Source: Deferribacter desulfuricans SSM1
Lineage (GTDB): Bacteria > Chrysiogenota > Deferribacteres > Deferribacterales > Deferribacteraceae
DNA length: 64,000 nt
Assembly (NCBI RefSeq): GCF_000010985.1
Contig: NC_013939.1
Location: forward strand, 1,951,501-2,015,500
Direction of reading: 5' to 3'
Both the position numbers and the translations under genes were made by a program. Shown here piece after piece: positions 1 through 8,470 of this stretch (its first letter is position 1; each line of letters opens with the position of its first letter). A model generated the notes under the pieces. It searched no databases and had not been told where the DNA came from. It was given only the letters and a program-made list of their open reading frames with translations.

Positions 1-2057
1 GCTTTCTCAATCTCATCCAGCAAAATCACACTATATGGTCTTCTTCTTACCCTTTCGGTTAGTTGGCCACCTTCTTCATAGCCTACATAACCAGGAGGAG
101 CACCTATCAATTTAGCCACAGCATGTTTTTCCATATATTCACTCATATCAATACGAATCATAGCATCTTCCGAATCAAACAAGAATTCAGCCAACGCTTT
201 CGCAAGCTCAGTTTTACCCACACCTGTTGGACCGAGGAAAATAAATGAACCGATAGGCCTTTTTGGATCATTCAATCCAGCTCTACTTCTTCTGATAGCC
301 TCACTTACAGCTTTTATAGCTTTATCTTGACCGATTACACGCTTATGTAGATACTCTTCCATTTTAATAAGTTTATCTGCTTCTTCTTCTAAGAGTTTAT
401 TAACTGGTATCCCTGTCCATTTCGAAACAATTGCAGCGATATCCTCTTCATCAACCTCTTCTTTAAGCATCTTCTTATTCTTCTGAATCTCTTTCAACTT
501 ATTATTTACTTCTTCAAGCTTTTGTTGCAACTCAATCAACTTTCCATACTTTATCTGTGAAGCAAGCTCCAAATTTCCTTCTCTTTCAGCTTTTTGCATC
601 TCTATTTTAGCCTGTTCAATCTCCTCTTTTATCTTACGGGATTCCATAATGAGATTCTTTTCATTCTGCCAATGAGTTTTCAACTCGTTTATCTTTTCTT
701 GTAAGTTACTAATTTCTTCTTCAAGCTTAACTAATCTGCTTTTACTTGCCTCATCTTTTTCCTTTTTCAAAGCCTGACGTTCTATTTCAAGCTGTCTCAA
801 TTTTCTTTCAAGTTCATCTAACTCAGTTGGTAAACTGTCTATCTCCATTCTAATTTTTGCAGCAGCTTCATCTATTAGGTCTATTGCTTTATCTGGCATT
901 TGCCTATCACTTATATATTTATGCGCAAGATATGCAGCAGCGACCAATGCTGCATCTTTTATCCTTACACCATGATGAACTTCATATCTTTCTTTTAAGC
1001 CACGTAAGATTGAAATTGTATCTTCAACTGATGGCTCATCCACAAATACAGGCTGGAATCTCCTTTCTAACGCTGCATCCTTTTCTATATATTTTTTATA
1101 TTCATCTAGTGTCGTTGCACCAATACAGTGTAGCTCACCTCTTGCTAACGCTGGTTTTAATATATTTGCAGCATCCATAGCACCTTCAGCTGCACCAGCT
1201 CCAACAAGGGTATGCAACTCGTCAATGAAGAGAATAATTTCGCCTTCACTCTCTTTGATCTCTTTTAAGATAGACTTCAGCCTTTCCTCAAACTCACCTC
1301 TAAACTTTGTACCTGCGATTAAAGCACCCATATCAAGAGCAAGAACCCTTTTATTTTTCAAAGAATCAGGCACATCTCCATTTGCTATCCTTTGGGCAAG
1401 CCCTTCCACAATAGCAGTTTTACCAACACCAGGTTCACCAATTAACACTGGGTTGTTTTTTGTCCTTCTTGACAAAACATGTATTACTCTACGAATCTCC
1501 TCGTCCCTACCTATAACTGGATCAAGTTTACCATTCCTTGCTGCTTCAGTTAAATCTATGGTGTATTTTTCCAAAGCATTCATTTTTTCTTCAGGATTTT
1601 GATCTGTTACCCTACTTGAGCCTCTAATCTCTTTTATAGCTTTTTCAACTACTGCTCTATCTATACCATATTTTGTTAGAATCTGTCTCAAACCATAACC
1701 TGCGTGCTCAACCAAACCTAAAAGAAAATGTTCAGTTGATACATATTCATCTTTAAACTGTTTAATCGATTCAAAAGCATAATCGATAGCTTTTTTTGCA
1801 TCTTGAGACATATAAACTTGTTCAGAACCACTAACCTTTGGTAAACCATCAATAGCTTTTATCAAATCTTCTTTTAAAGATGCTATATTAACACCTATTT
1901 TCTGCAAAAGAGGGACTATCAACCCATCTTCCTGAGTGATCAAAGCATATAATATATGATCTGGTAATAATTGTTGTTGCTGTTTATCTTCAACCAACTT
2001 TATGGCATTCTGCAATGCCTCACTTGCTTTTATAGTCATTTTATTCCAATTTATCAT
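1..2057 (-). CDS. clpB: ClpB disaggregase (C-terminal part outside the window)
   Basis: ATP-driven protein disaggregase that works with DnaK/DnaJ on heat-aggregated proteins in the cytoplasm. About 685 codons are visible: an N-terminal Clp_N double repeat, AAA1 with Walker A GEPGVGKT near residue 206 and Walker [10 protein letters not shown], a long charged coiled-coil middle domain (about residues 400-530), and AAA2 with Walker A GPTGVGKT near residue 608. The window ends inside AAA2 just after the Walker B segment ILLDEIEKA, so roughly the last 180 residues are missing only because of the edge. The chosen ATG (2055-2057) follows a GGAGGT site. It is the last visible gene of the hsp20-dnaJ-hspR-clpB run, 14 bases after hspR, so HspR control is expected. 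Confidence 0.97.
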   Translation of the reverse strand, partial: MINWNKMTIKASEALQNAIKLVEDKQQQQLLPDHILYALITQEDGLIVPLLQKIGVNIASLKEDLIKAIDGLPKVSGSEQVYMSQDAKKAIDYAFESIKQFKDEYVSTEHFLLGLVEHAGYGLRQILTKYGIDRAVVEKAIKEIRGSSRVTDQNPEEKMNALEKYTIDLTEAARNGKLDPVIGRDEEIRRVIHVLSRRTKNNPVLIGEPGVGKTAIVEGLAQRIANGDVPDSLKNKRVLALDMGALIAGTKFRGEFEERLKSILKEIKESEGEIILFIDELHTLVGAGAAEGAMDAANILKPALARGELHCIGATTLDEYKKYIEKDAALERRFQPVFVDEPSVEDTISILRGLKERYEVHHGVRIKDAALVAAAYLAHKYISDRQMPDKAIDLIDEAAAKIRMEIDSLPTELDELERKLRQLEIERQALKKEKDEASKSRLVKLEEEISNLQEKINELKTHWQNEKNLIMESRKIKEEIEQAKIEMQKAEREGNLELASQIKYGKLIELQQKLEEVNNKLKEIQKNKKMLKEEVDEEDIAAIVSKWTGIPVNKLLEEEADKLIKMEEYLHKRVIGQDKAIKAVSEAIRRSRAGLNDPKRPIGSFIFLGPTGVGKTELAKALAEFLFDSEDAMIRIDMSEYMEKHAVAKLIGAPPGYVGYEEGGQLTERVRRRPYSVILLDEIEK

Positions 2058-2071
2058 AATTCACCTCCAAA

Positions 2072-2452
2072 TTACTCTTTTTCAATTTTTACTTTGATAA
2101 TATTGGCTTTTTTAGTAGGGACTATTGCCCCCTCTTTTAAATTTTTGTCAACATCTTCTCCTAATTTATTTTTTATATAGTCAAGCAACATTCTAACCTG
2201 GGATTGAAGTTCATTGATTTGCTCCCTCATATTTAAAATAATCTCTACACCTGCAAGATTTACTCCTAAATCCTTCGTTAATGTAATTATAAACTTCAAC
2301 TTTTCTATATCCTCATCAGAATATAACCTTGTGTTGCCTTCCGTTCGTGTTGGCTTTATAAATCCTAATCTTTCATATTGCCTCAAGGTTTGGGGGTGAA
2401 TATCTAACATTTCAGAAACAATACTTATCACATACAACGGTTTTTTTCTCAT
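2072..2452 (-). CDS. hspR: HspR, MerR-family heat-shock repressor
   Basis: A 126-residue MerR-family regulator. The N-terminal winged helix carries HPQTLRQYERLGFIKPTR (about residues 18-35), the HspR form of the MerR recognition helix. A leucine-rich dimerising helix follows (NLAGVEIILNMREQINELQ), then a short basic tail. HspR proteins repress dnaK and clpB operons by binding HAIR inverted repeats, using DnaK as co-repressor. It lies between dnaJ (10 bases) and clpB (14 bases) on the same strand, and a HAIR-like site overlaps the promoter upstream of hsp20, so autoregulation of the operon is likely. The start follows a GGGGGT ribosome site. Confidence 0.93.
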   Translation of the reverse strand: MRKKPLYVISIVSEMLDIHPQTLRQYERLGFIKPTRTEGNTRLYSDEDIEKLKFIITLTKDLGVNLAGVEIILNMREQINELQSQVRMLLDYIKNKLGEDVDKNLKEGAIVPTKKANIIKVKIEKE

Positions 2453-2462
2453 AAGCTACCCC

Positions 2463-3578
2463 CTATAACCTTCCTTTTGACAGTAAAACATCTCTATTAA
2501 CAATGTTGTACCTCTTGCTCATATCTTTTAAAATTTTTCTATCTTCTTCAATAGCAACCTGAGGTACTTTAACATTTACTACAATATATAAATCTCCATT
2601 ACCTCCACCTTTTAGATGAGGCACACCTTTACCTCTAATTCTAAATTTCTGACCAGGCTGTGTCCCTGCAGGGATATTTATATTAACAGCACCATAAGGT
2701 GTAGGCACTGTAATTTTCTCACCTAAAGCAGCCTCAAACATATCAATATCCACATTCACATAAAGGTTATCACCTTCTCTTTTATATATCTCATGAGGTA
2801 TAACATTTGTTACAATGTATAAATCACCACTTGGGCCACCATTTATGCCATCATTACCTTTTCCAGGAACTCTAACTTTTGAATTATTATCAACACCAGC
2901 AGGTATCCTAACCTTTATTTTTTCTGTCACATAAAATCTTCCTCTACCACCACACTTATTACATGGTTTATAAATTATCTCACCTTCACCTTTACATTGT
3001 GGACAAGTAGTTGTAATTGCAAAGAAACCAGAACCTTGTTTAACGACACCGCTACCTCCACAAACACCACATACGGACTTCTCACCACCTTTTCCATGGC
3101 ATGCATCACAGTTTTTTAACCTTCTAACAGATAATTCAATTGTATTACCAAAAATTACATCCCTAAAAGGGATTTGAATATTATAGTATAAATCTTCACC
3201 TCTTTGAGGCGTACTCTTTCTTGACTTAGCACCACCTCTTTTTGAACCAGTGCCAAAAATCTCTTCAAAAATATCTTTAAAAATATCAAAATCACCGTAT
3301 GTAGTTTTAAAATTTTCAAAATTCATATTTGAAAAATCATAACCCTGACCACTTGAAGTAAAAGCATCGTGCCCTAAAGTATCATACTGTTTCCTCTTTT
3401 CAGGGTCAGATAATACTGCGTAAGCTTCTGATATCTTTTTAAACTTCTCTTCAGCTTCTTTATTCCCAGGGTTTAAATCAGGATGGTATTTTCTTGCAAG
3501 TTTACGATAAGCTTTTTTTATCTCATCCTGAGATGCATTTTTACTTACACCCAGTATATCATAATATGTCTCTGCCAT
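2463..3578 (-). CDS. dnaJ: DnaJ-type co-chaperone with full zinc domain
   Basis: Hsp40 co-chaperone that hands unfolded clients to DnaK and stimulates its ATPase. It has 371 residues: J domain with HPD at residues 32-34, a glycine/phenylalanine-containing linker shorter in glycine than usual, four CxxCxGxG zinc repeats ([32 protein letters not shown]), and two C-terminal beta-sandwich substrate domains ([20 protein letters not shown]). Length and order match type I DnaJ. No dnaK or grpE is beside it; it sits between hsp20 and hspR, so it may be a second DnaJ dedicated to the HspR regulon. The ATG follows GGTGAG. Confidence 0.95.
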   Translation of the reverse strand: MAETYYDILGVSKNASQDEIKKAYRKLARKYHPDLNPGNKEAEEKFKKISEAYAVLSDPEKRKQYDTLGHDAFTSSGQGYDFSNMNFENFKTTYGDFDIFKDIFEEIFGTGSKRGGAKSRKSTPQRGEDLYYNIQIPFRDVIFGNTIELSVRRLKNCDACHGKGGEKSVCGVCGGSGVVKQGSGFFAITTTCPQCKGEGEIIYKPCNKCGGRGRFYVTEKIKVRIPAGVDNNSKVRVPGKGNDGINGGPSGDLYIVTNVIPHEIYKREGDNLYVNVDIDMFEAALGEKITVPTPYGAVNINIPAGTQPGQKFRIRGKGVPHLKGGGNGDLYIVVNVKVPQVAIEEDRKILKDMSKRYNIVNRDVLLSKGRL

Positions 3579-3604
3579 AACTCACCCTCTACTCCCTTTT
3601 GAGA

Positions 3605-3623
3605 AAGGGGGATGTCCCCCCTT
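3605..3623 (-). other. Stem-loop between hsp20 and dnaJ
   Basis: A G/C-rich hairpin of 7 base pairs with a 5-base loop. Arms are 3605-3611 and 3617-3623, directly after the hsp20 stop codon. No good T-tract follows on the minus strand, so it reads more as an mRNA processing or 3'-stabilising structure, or a partial attenuator, than as a full terminator. It could make hsp20 more abundant than dnaJ, hspR and clpB. Visible by inspection only. Confidence 0.5.
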
Positions 3624-3624
3624 A

Positions 3625-4062
3625 TTAATCTTCTTTTATTACGTTTATTACTTTTGGTTTTTCCTTTTCACTTTTTGCTATACTGATTTTCAAAATACCA
3701 TCCTTTAAGCTTGCCTTTACTTTATTAACATCTACATTTTCTGGTAACTGAAAACTTCTTACAAATTTACCGTAAGGTCTCTCCAATCTATAGTAATTTT
3801 CAGCAGCATTTTCTGGCAACTTTCTCTCACCTTTAATAGTTAAAATGTTATCAGAAATTTGAATATCTATATCTTCTTCTTTCATTCCAGGCACTTCAAC
3901 GATCAAAACAACATCTTTCTCTGTTTCAAGCACATCTACCGGTGGTATCCAGTCAGTTTGTGGAGAATTCTTTCTAGTAGCTAAAGTATCATCAAACATT
4001 CTGTTGATTCTTTCCTGAATTGAAATCAAATCTTTCAAAGGATCCCATCTTACTATTGCCAT
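3625..4062 (-). CDS. Hsp20 small heat-shock protein
   Basis: A 145-residue small heat-shock protein, an ATP-independent holdase in the cytoplasm. The N-terminus MAIVRWDPLKDLISIQERIN is typical of bacterial class A Hsp20. The alpha-crystallin domain (about residues 38-130) includes PGMKEEDIDI and the signature NVDVNKVKASLKDGILKIS, and the C-terminal tail has PKVINV, an IxI-type oligomerisation motif. The ATG follows AGGAGGT at ideal spacing. It is the first gene of the heat-shock operon; the promoter with its HAIR-like operator lies 35-63 bases upstream. Confidence 0.95.
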   Translation of the reverse strand: MAIVRWDPLKDLISIQERINRMFDDTLATRKNSPQTDWIPPVDVLETEKDVVLIVEVPGMKEEDIDIQISDNILTIKGERKLPENAAENYYRLERPYGKFVRSFQLPENVDVNKVKASLKDGILKISIAKSEKEKPKVINVIKED

Positions 4063-4096
4063 ATTTACCTCCTATTTTCGATTTTAGTCATTTTAT

Positions 4097-4125
4097 AAAA
4101 TATACTTGAGTCGATTTATGTCAAG
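4097..4125 (-). promoter_or_regulatory. Promoter plus HAIR-like HspR operator of the heat-shock operon
   Basis: On the minus strand a perfect -35 TTGACA (4119-4124) is followed after 16 bases by TATTTT (4097-4102). Overlapping it at 4105-4125 is CTTGACA-N7-ACTCAAG. The published HAIR consensus is CTTGAGT-N7-ACTCAAG: one half is perfect and the other differs at two positions, with the exact 7-base spacer. An operator covering the -35 and spacer would block polymerase, as expected for HspR repression. Confidence 0.85.
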
Positions 4126-4170
4126 TCTTTTTATAAAGAAAAACTCAATTTTTTTAACTGTATAATAATA

Positions 4171-4424
4171 GAGACTGTTGTACAATAAATTAAGTTTATG
4201 CTAACATAGTAGTTTTGAGATTGCTTCCCCCGCCATTTACGTTAGCATTTTAATAGTTTACTTTTATAAACATAGATGAAACAAAACTTTAAATTAAAAA
4301 ACCTACTGCTAAATGGCGGGGTCGCAATGACCCAAAATTGTTGTCATTGCGAGGAGCAAATGCGACGAAGCAATCTCATGATGATGATAATTATCAACAA
4401 GTTAGTCTATTGTGCAACATCCTC
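4171..4424. repeat. MITE-like element with imperfect terminal inverted repeats
   Basis: A 254-base non-coding element in the only long intergenic gap. Its 25-base ends (4171-4195 and 4400-4424) are inverted repeats matching at 19 of 25 positions, both beginning GAG and containing TGTTG-ACAATA. Inside are further inverted pairs: 4216-4227 with 4367-4378 (12/12) and 4228-4239 with 4310-4321 (12/12), plus a hairpin 4323-4331/4343-4351 (9/9). No transposase frame and no clear target duplication are visible. The rest of the gap (4126-4170, 4425-4549) is AT-rich with no gene seen. Confidence 0.6.
4323..4378. repeat. Intergenic palindromic repeat unit (GTCATTGCGAGGAG type)
   Basis: The stretch has a 9-base-pair stem (4323-4331 with 4343-4351, loop 11), then GAGGAGCAAATGCGACGAAG and AATCTCA. 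From memory, units reading GTCATTGCGAGGAGC...GACGAAGCAATCTC are scattered between genes in many unrelated bacteria. The partial reverse copy TGAGATTGCTTC at 4216-4227 marks the opposite end. The identification is by recall; the dyad symmetry is visible directly. Confidence 0.5.
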
Positions 4425-4549
4425 AATTTAAATTAATGAAGGAGGTCACAATGATCGCATTTTAGGGCAATTGCGAAATAACTACATTATTATAACATTG
4501 CCATTAACTTAGACTCTTTTGTAAAAGCCTCTGTTGTTACTACCAATTT

Positions 4550-5992
4550 TTATTTTTTCTTCAATCTCTTTCTGATTTTTTCAATAAACCCTGCTTCTGG
4601 ATAGGCATACAAAATACCATTATCCATTTTCTTAATACTTAGTTTAAGACCAATTTTAGGTTTTACATCACCTATATATCTTGCTAAGAATTTTTTCTGT
4701 TTTCTTTGCACCATTACTAAATTCAAAGGAGAGTTAACCCCTTCTGGAGTAATATAAAGCTCTGTAAAAGAATATATTTGTGGAATTTTGCTCATTTTCT
4801 CTTTTTTAGATTTTCTTTTATCATTAAAGTCATATCTCAAAGTTGACTTCACCTTACTACCTCTTCTTTTTAATATTATCACAAAATTATTTGTTGCTAA
4901 TCCTCCTATACTTTGAGTCAGAGCAACATCACATCTTTTAAGGGATATCTCATCGTTGTACTTCCCATTCATAATATTATAAACTTCTACCACCTGTGCT
5001 AAACCTGATGCTCCAACAGGATGACCTCTTGATTTTAGCCCACCTGAAATATTAACAGGCAATTTCCCATCATGATACCCAAGTCTTTCTTCATAAAACC
5101 TGATAATCTCCTTTTTATCCACCAACCCAGTATCAATTAGGCCAGTTACTTCAAAAGGGGTAAAGGCATCATGAATCTCAGCAAAATCTATATCCATAGG
5201 GCTCAATCCTGCCATTTTAAAAGCATTAAATGCAGCAGCTTTTGTAGACTCAAAAGATGTGATAATCTCTCTTTCACACAACGCTTGCCTATCTGTACCC
5301 TGACCAATTCCCGCAACAACAATATCACCTTTTTCAGAAGACAAATAAACTGCTGCAGCGCCATCACTGATTGGAGCACAGTCATAAAGCGAAAGTGGAC
5401 TAGATACTATTTTACTTTTAATATAGGTATCAAAATCAATTTCTTTTCTAAATTGGGCAAATTCGTTAAACTGACCATAATAGTGATTTTTTTCTGCTAC
5501 ATAAAAAAGAAGTTTTTTCAACACATCTTTTTTAATTTTATTCTCGTATGCGAATCTGTTTGTTACAAGCGCAGCCAGTGCCGGCATTGTTGCTCCAGTT
5601 TTTCTTTCTGCAGGGTGTATCACCTCTGCTAAAATTTTTGTTACTCTATTTGTCGGCATTTCTGTCATCTTTTCTGCAGCGATCACCAAAACATTTTTAT
5701 AGATTCCTGATTTTACTGCAGCATAAGCATAATACAACACTGCTGCACCAGTGCTTGAAGCTGTTTCTATTCTGACTGCAGGAATTTTATACAAGCCAAG
5801 TTTATCCAACACATAAGAAGCAATATTACCAACTCCTGTAAACTCTTCTGGATTCATTAACCCAATAAATACAGCATCCACATCACTTATATCAGTTTTC
5901 ATATTAAAAACTGCTTCTTGTATAAGATGAATTATATTAGACTTTCTTTTCCCAAATTTTGATAGTCCAGCCTTGTAGATAAAAACACCCAT
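4550..5992 (-). CDS. SCP2-type thiolase fused to a C-terminal OB-fold (DUF35-like) domain
   Basis: 480 residues from the chosen ATG, which follows GGGAG; an upstream ATG at 6079 would overlap the divergent gene and lacks support. Residues 1-380 are a thiolase of the SCP2/archaeal type, with conserved EIHDAF (His274) and SRGHPVGASG (His324). The acyl-accepting Cys of the usual C-A/S-S-G motif is Ser79 (ETASSTGAAV). Residues about 400-470 resemble the OB fold of DUF35 proteins, normally a separate partner subunit, without its Cys zinc ribbon. It may be a non-catalytic thiolase-like or acyl-CoA-binding protein, or use another chemistry. It stands alone, so no pathway is indicated. Confidence 0.75.
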   Translation of the reverse strand: MGVFIYKAGLSKFGKRKSNIIHLIQEAVFNMKTDISDVDAVFIGLMNPEEFTGVGNIASYVLDKLGLYKIPAVRIETASSTGAAVLYYAYAAVKSGIYKNVLVIAAEKMTEMPTNRVTKILAEVIHPAERKTGATMPALAALVTNRFAYENKIKKDVLKKLLFYVAEKNHYYGQFNEFAQFRKEIDFDTYIKSKIVSSPLSLYDCAPISDGAAAVYLSSEKGDIVVAGIGQGTDRQALCEREIITSFESTKAAAFNAFKMAGLSPMDIDFAEIHDAFTPFEVTGLIDTGLVDKKEIIRFYEERLGYHDGKLPVNISGGLKSRGHPVGASGLAQVVEVYNIMNGKYNDEISLKRCDVALTQSIGGLATNNFVIILKRRGSKVKSTLRYDFNDKRKSKKEKMSKIPQIYSFTELYITPEGVNSPLNLVMVQRKQKKFLARYIGDVKPKIGLKLSIKKMDNGILYAYPEAGFIEKIRKRLKKK

Positions 5993-6077
5993 ACAACTCT
6001 CCCAACTTTTTGTTATTATTTTAACTTGAATTTTCAAAAAATAAATCCTAAAAAAACAAAAACTTTTAGAGGAATTC

Positions 6078-6986
6078 ATGAGAGTAGCAGGTATAGATAT
6101 CGGAACAAATACTGTTAGATTGATAATAGCAGATGTAAAAAACGAAAAAATCGATAGAATTATCTTTCAAAATAGAAAAATAACAAGGCTTGGTGAAAAT
6201 TTTATAAACACAAAATACTTATCAAAAGAAGCTATCATAAGAACTGTCTTAGCATTACAGCAATTTAAAGAAATAATGGACACTTTTTTTGTAAATAAAT
6301 ATTATGCCGTTGCCACAAGTGCTGTTAGAGAAGCAGAAAATGGGGATGAGTTTTTATCTTTGTGTGAAGAAATAAATTTAAAAGTTGATGTTATTGATGG
6401 AGAAAAAGAAGCTAAATTGACCCTTTTAGGCGTAACATCTGGTTTATCCATCGATAGTGATAATTTTTTAATATTTGATATTGGTGGAGGCTCAACAGAA
6501 TTTATTTATAAAGATGGAGATAACTTAATTTTCAAAAGCGCTCCAATGGGTGTAGTAAAATTTGCAGATAAGTTTGATTTTAAATCAAAAGTAAGTGACA
6601 ATCTTTTAGAAAAAACTAAAGAAGAAATATTAACTTACTTGGATAGCTTAAATTTTATTAAGGAAGCTAAACAGTTGATTGCAACTGCGGGCACACCAAC
6701 AACTCTAGCAGCCATTCATCTAAAATTAGAAAATTATGACTATAAAAAAGTCCATGGCTTAACATTAGAAAAATCCAATATTGAAAATATCTTAAAGAAA
6801 TTATGCTCTATGGATGCAACTGAAAGAAAAAATATCCCAGGGCTCGAGCCTGGCAGAGAAGATCTTATCATTCCAGGAACTTTAATAATGCTTCAAATTA
6901 TGGATATTGCTAAAGCCGAAAAATTAACCGTCAGCGATTTTGGAGTTAGAGAAGGGGTAGCATTATATGCAGCCACACTTTATTAG
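6078..6986 (+). CDS. Ppx/GppA family phosphatase
   Basis: A 302-residue exopolyphosphatase or guanosine pentaphosphate phosphatase of the ASKHA fold. It shows the first phosphate loop DIGTNTVRLIIADV near the N-terminus, the second phosphate motif FDIGGGSTEF near residue 135, and IATAGTPTTLAAI. The length fits the short two-domain form without the C-terminal HD-like domain, so polyphosphate and (p)ppGpp substrates cannot be told apart. The ATG follows GAGG and lies 85 bases from the divergent thiolase start. It overlaps the DUF445 gene by 20 bases and is probably cotranscribed with it. Confidence 0.88.
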   Translation: MRVAGIDIGTNTVRLIIADVKNEKIDRIIFQNRKITRLGENFINTKYLSKEAIIRTVLALQQFKEIMDTFFVNKYYAVATSAVREAENGDEFLSLCEEINLKVDVIDGEKEAKLTLLGVTSGLSIDSDNFLIFDIGGGSTEFIYKDGDNLIFKSAPMGVVKFADKFDFKSKVSDNLLEKTKEEILTYLDSLNFIKEAKQLIATAGTPTTLAAIHLKLENYDYKKVHGLTLEKSNIENILKKLCSMDATERKNIPGLEPGREDLIIPGTLIMLQIMDIAKAEKLTVSDFGVREGVALYAATLY

Positions 6987-8466
6987 TCTTATATCAACTC
7001 CAATTTTAACAGGTTTTGTTGGATATTTTACAAATTTTCTCGCTATTAAAATGCTATTTAAGCCATATCAAAAAAGATGGTACTCTTTTGGATGGCAAGG
7101 CGTTATTCCAAAAAATAGAAATAAATTAGCATACGAAATAGGAAAACTTGTTGGGAATGAATTAATTACAGAAAAAGAATTAAAAAAAGCCATAGAGTCT
7201 GAAAAATTTCAGTACGTCCTTGAACATACAATTGAAAACGAGATAAAAAATTTTTTGGATAAAGACTTCGGAAATCTTTCTGAAATTATAGAATCTTTTG
7301 GTTTAGATATTGATGATATTATAACATCCATTTTCAATTCAAACAATATAGATCTCTCATCCATATTAAATGAATTATTAAATAATTCAATTGCAAACAT
7401 AAACAAAAAGAAAATCTCAGAGTTTAACAATTTTGAACAAATAGTAGACAGTTTTCTAAATAGTTTCTTTGAAAATGAAAATTTAAAAGAATATCTAGCA
7501 AATGAAATTATTTCATACATCAACAATTTTCTTCTTTCAGGGAAATCGATTTCAAATTTATTGTCTGAGGAACAACAAAATTTAATAATAGAAAAAGTCG
7601 CTCAAATTTCAGATAATATAATAAGCTTTATTGACAAGCTGTTACAAGACAAATCAATTAAAGAAAAATTGGTAAAAAAGCTTATAGAAATAAAGAATCA
7701 ATATTTTGGCAATGGTTTTATTGACCAACTCAAACTGGGTGTATTAAATATTTTTTTAAATGAGGACACAATAAGAGAACTAATTAACAATGAATTGCCA
7801 AAACTTATCAAATCTATAAAAGAAGATGAAACAGTAAAGCTAAAAATAGAAGAGTTTATAAAATTAAAAACTGAGCAATTTTTAAAAACACCCATCTATA
7901 AACTTGCCGAAAAAATAGGTTTAGAAAATCTTTATTCATCATATATAAAAATTGTAAACTGGTTAAAGAATGAATTATTATCCATCAATTTGAAAAATAA
8001 GCTTTCTGAGAAAATCAAAAATTATTTCATACAAAATCCTGATTTAACAATATCAGATATTATAAAAAAATTTGGTATAAATCCTGAAACAATCAAATTT
8101 AATTTAACAGAAAAGGAAATTCATACAATTATTCCTGTAATAAGCAAATCTATTGAAAACATCTTGAAAAATATCCCTATTGGTAATATTTACAACAAAA
8201 TTCCCAAAAAAACATTTTTTAGTATTAAAGAATCTGTAATTAAAGGAGTTAATGGCATTTTAGAATCAAATATTGATAAGATTGTGACTTCATTAAATAT
8301 CGACAAATTAGTGGAAGATAAAATTAACTCACTTGATCTTCAAAAATTAGAAGATCTTATATTTTCATTTATGAAAGATCAATTTAAATGGATAAATATT
8401 TTAGGATTTATTCTTGGTTTTATGTTTGGTTTGATTCAATCCGTATTACTACTTTTTGTCCATTAA
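6967..8466 (+). CDS. DUF445 family membrane protein
   Basis: A 499-residue protein with an N-terminal hydrophobic segment carrying the DUF445 signature (TGFVGYFTNFLAIKMLFKPY), then WQGVIPKNRNKLA. A very long lysine- and isoleucine-rich amphipathic helical region follows, and a second membrane segment ends the protein (ILGFILGFMFGLIQSVLLL). Both ends anchored with a long soluble middle matches the family. The function is not established; some relatives are linked to cell envelope or spore integrity. It starts inside the ppx gene (20-base overlap) and ends 4 bases from the convergent dehydrogenase with no terminator between. Confidence 0.85.
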   Translation: MQPHFISLISTPILTGFVGYFTNFLAIKMLFKPYQKRWYSFGWQGVIPKNRNKLAYEIGKLVGNELITEKELKKAIESEKFQYVLEHTIENEIKNFLDKDFGNLSEIIESFGLDIDDIITSIFNSNNIDLSSILNELLNNSIANINKKKISEFNNFEQIVDSFLNSFFENENLKEYLANEIISYINNFLLSGKSISNLLSEEQQNLIIEKVAQISDNIISFIDKLLQDKSIKEKLVKKLIEIKNQYFGNGFIDQLKLGVLNIFLNEDTIRELINNELPKLIKSIKEDETVKLKIEEFIKLKTEQFLKTPIYKLAEKIGLENLYSSYIKIVNWLKNELLSINLKNKLSEKIKNYFIQNPDLTISDIIKKFGINPETIKFNLTEKEIHTIIPVISKSIENILKNIPIGNIYNKIPKKTFFSIKESVIKGVNGILESNIDKIVTSLNIDKLVEDKINSLDLQKLEDLIFSFMKDQFKWINILGFILGFMFGLIQSVLLLFVH

Positions 8467-8470
8467 GTTA

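Noticed and set aside
857-1602. Plus-strand frames of 107 and 125 codons within 857-1602
   Set aside because: They are antisense to clpB, whose minus-strand frame is open from 2057 to the window edge with full AAA+ motifs.
4441-4465. Strong AAGGAGG ribosome site followed by ATG and a four-codon frame
   Set aside because: The frame ends at once (ATG ATC GCA TTT TAG) and lies next to repeat debris; no gene or clear leader follows on that strand.
4063-4549. Complete insertion sequence or tRNA gene in the only long gap
   Set aside because: No transposase-length frame and no cloverleaf or CCA-type end could be found; only repeats are supported.
4500-4549. Terminator hairpin after the thiolase gene (CTTTTGTAAAAG)
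   Set aside because: Only a 5-bp A/T stem with a 2-base loop; too weak to call.
5171-5632. 153-codon plus-strand frame opposite the thiolase gene
   Set aside because: A shadow of the thiolase coding strand with random-looking Cys/Phe/Ser-rich sequence.
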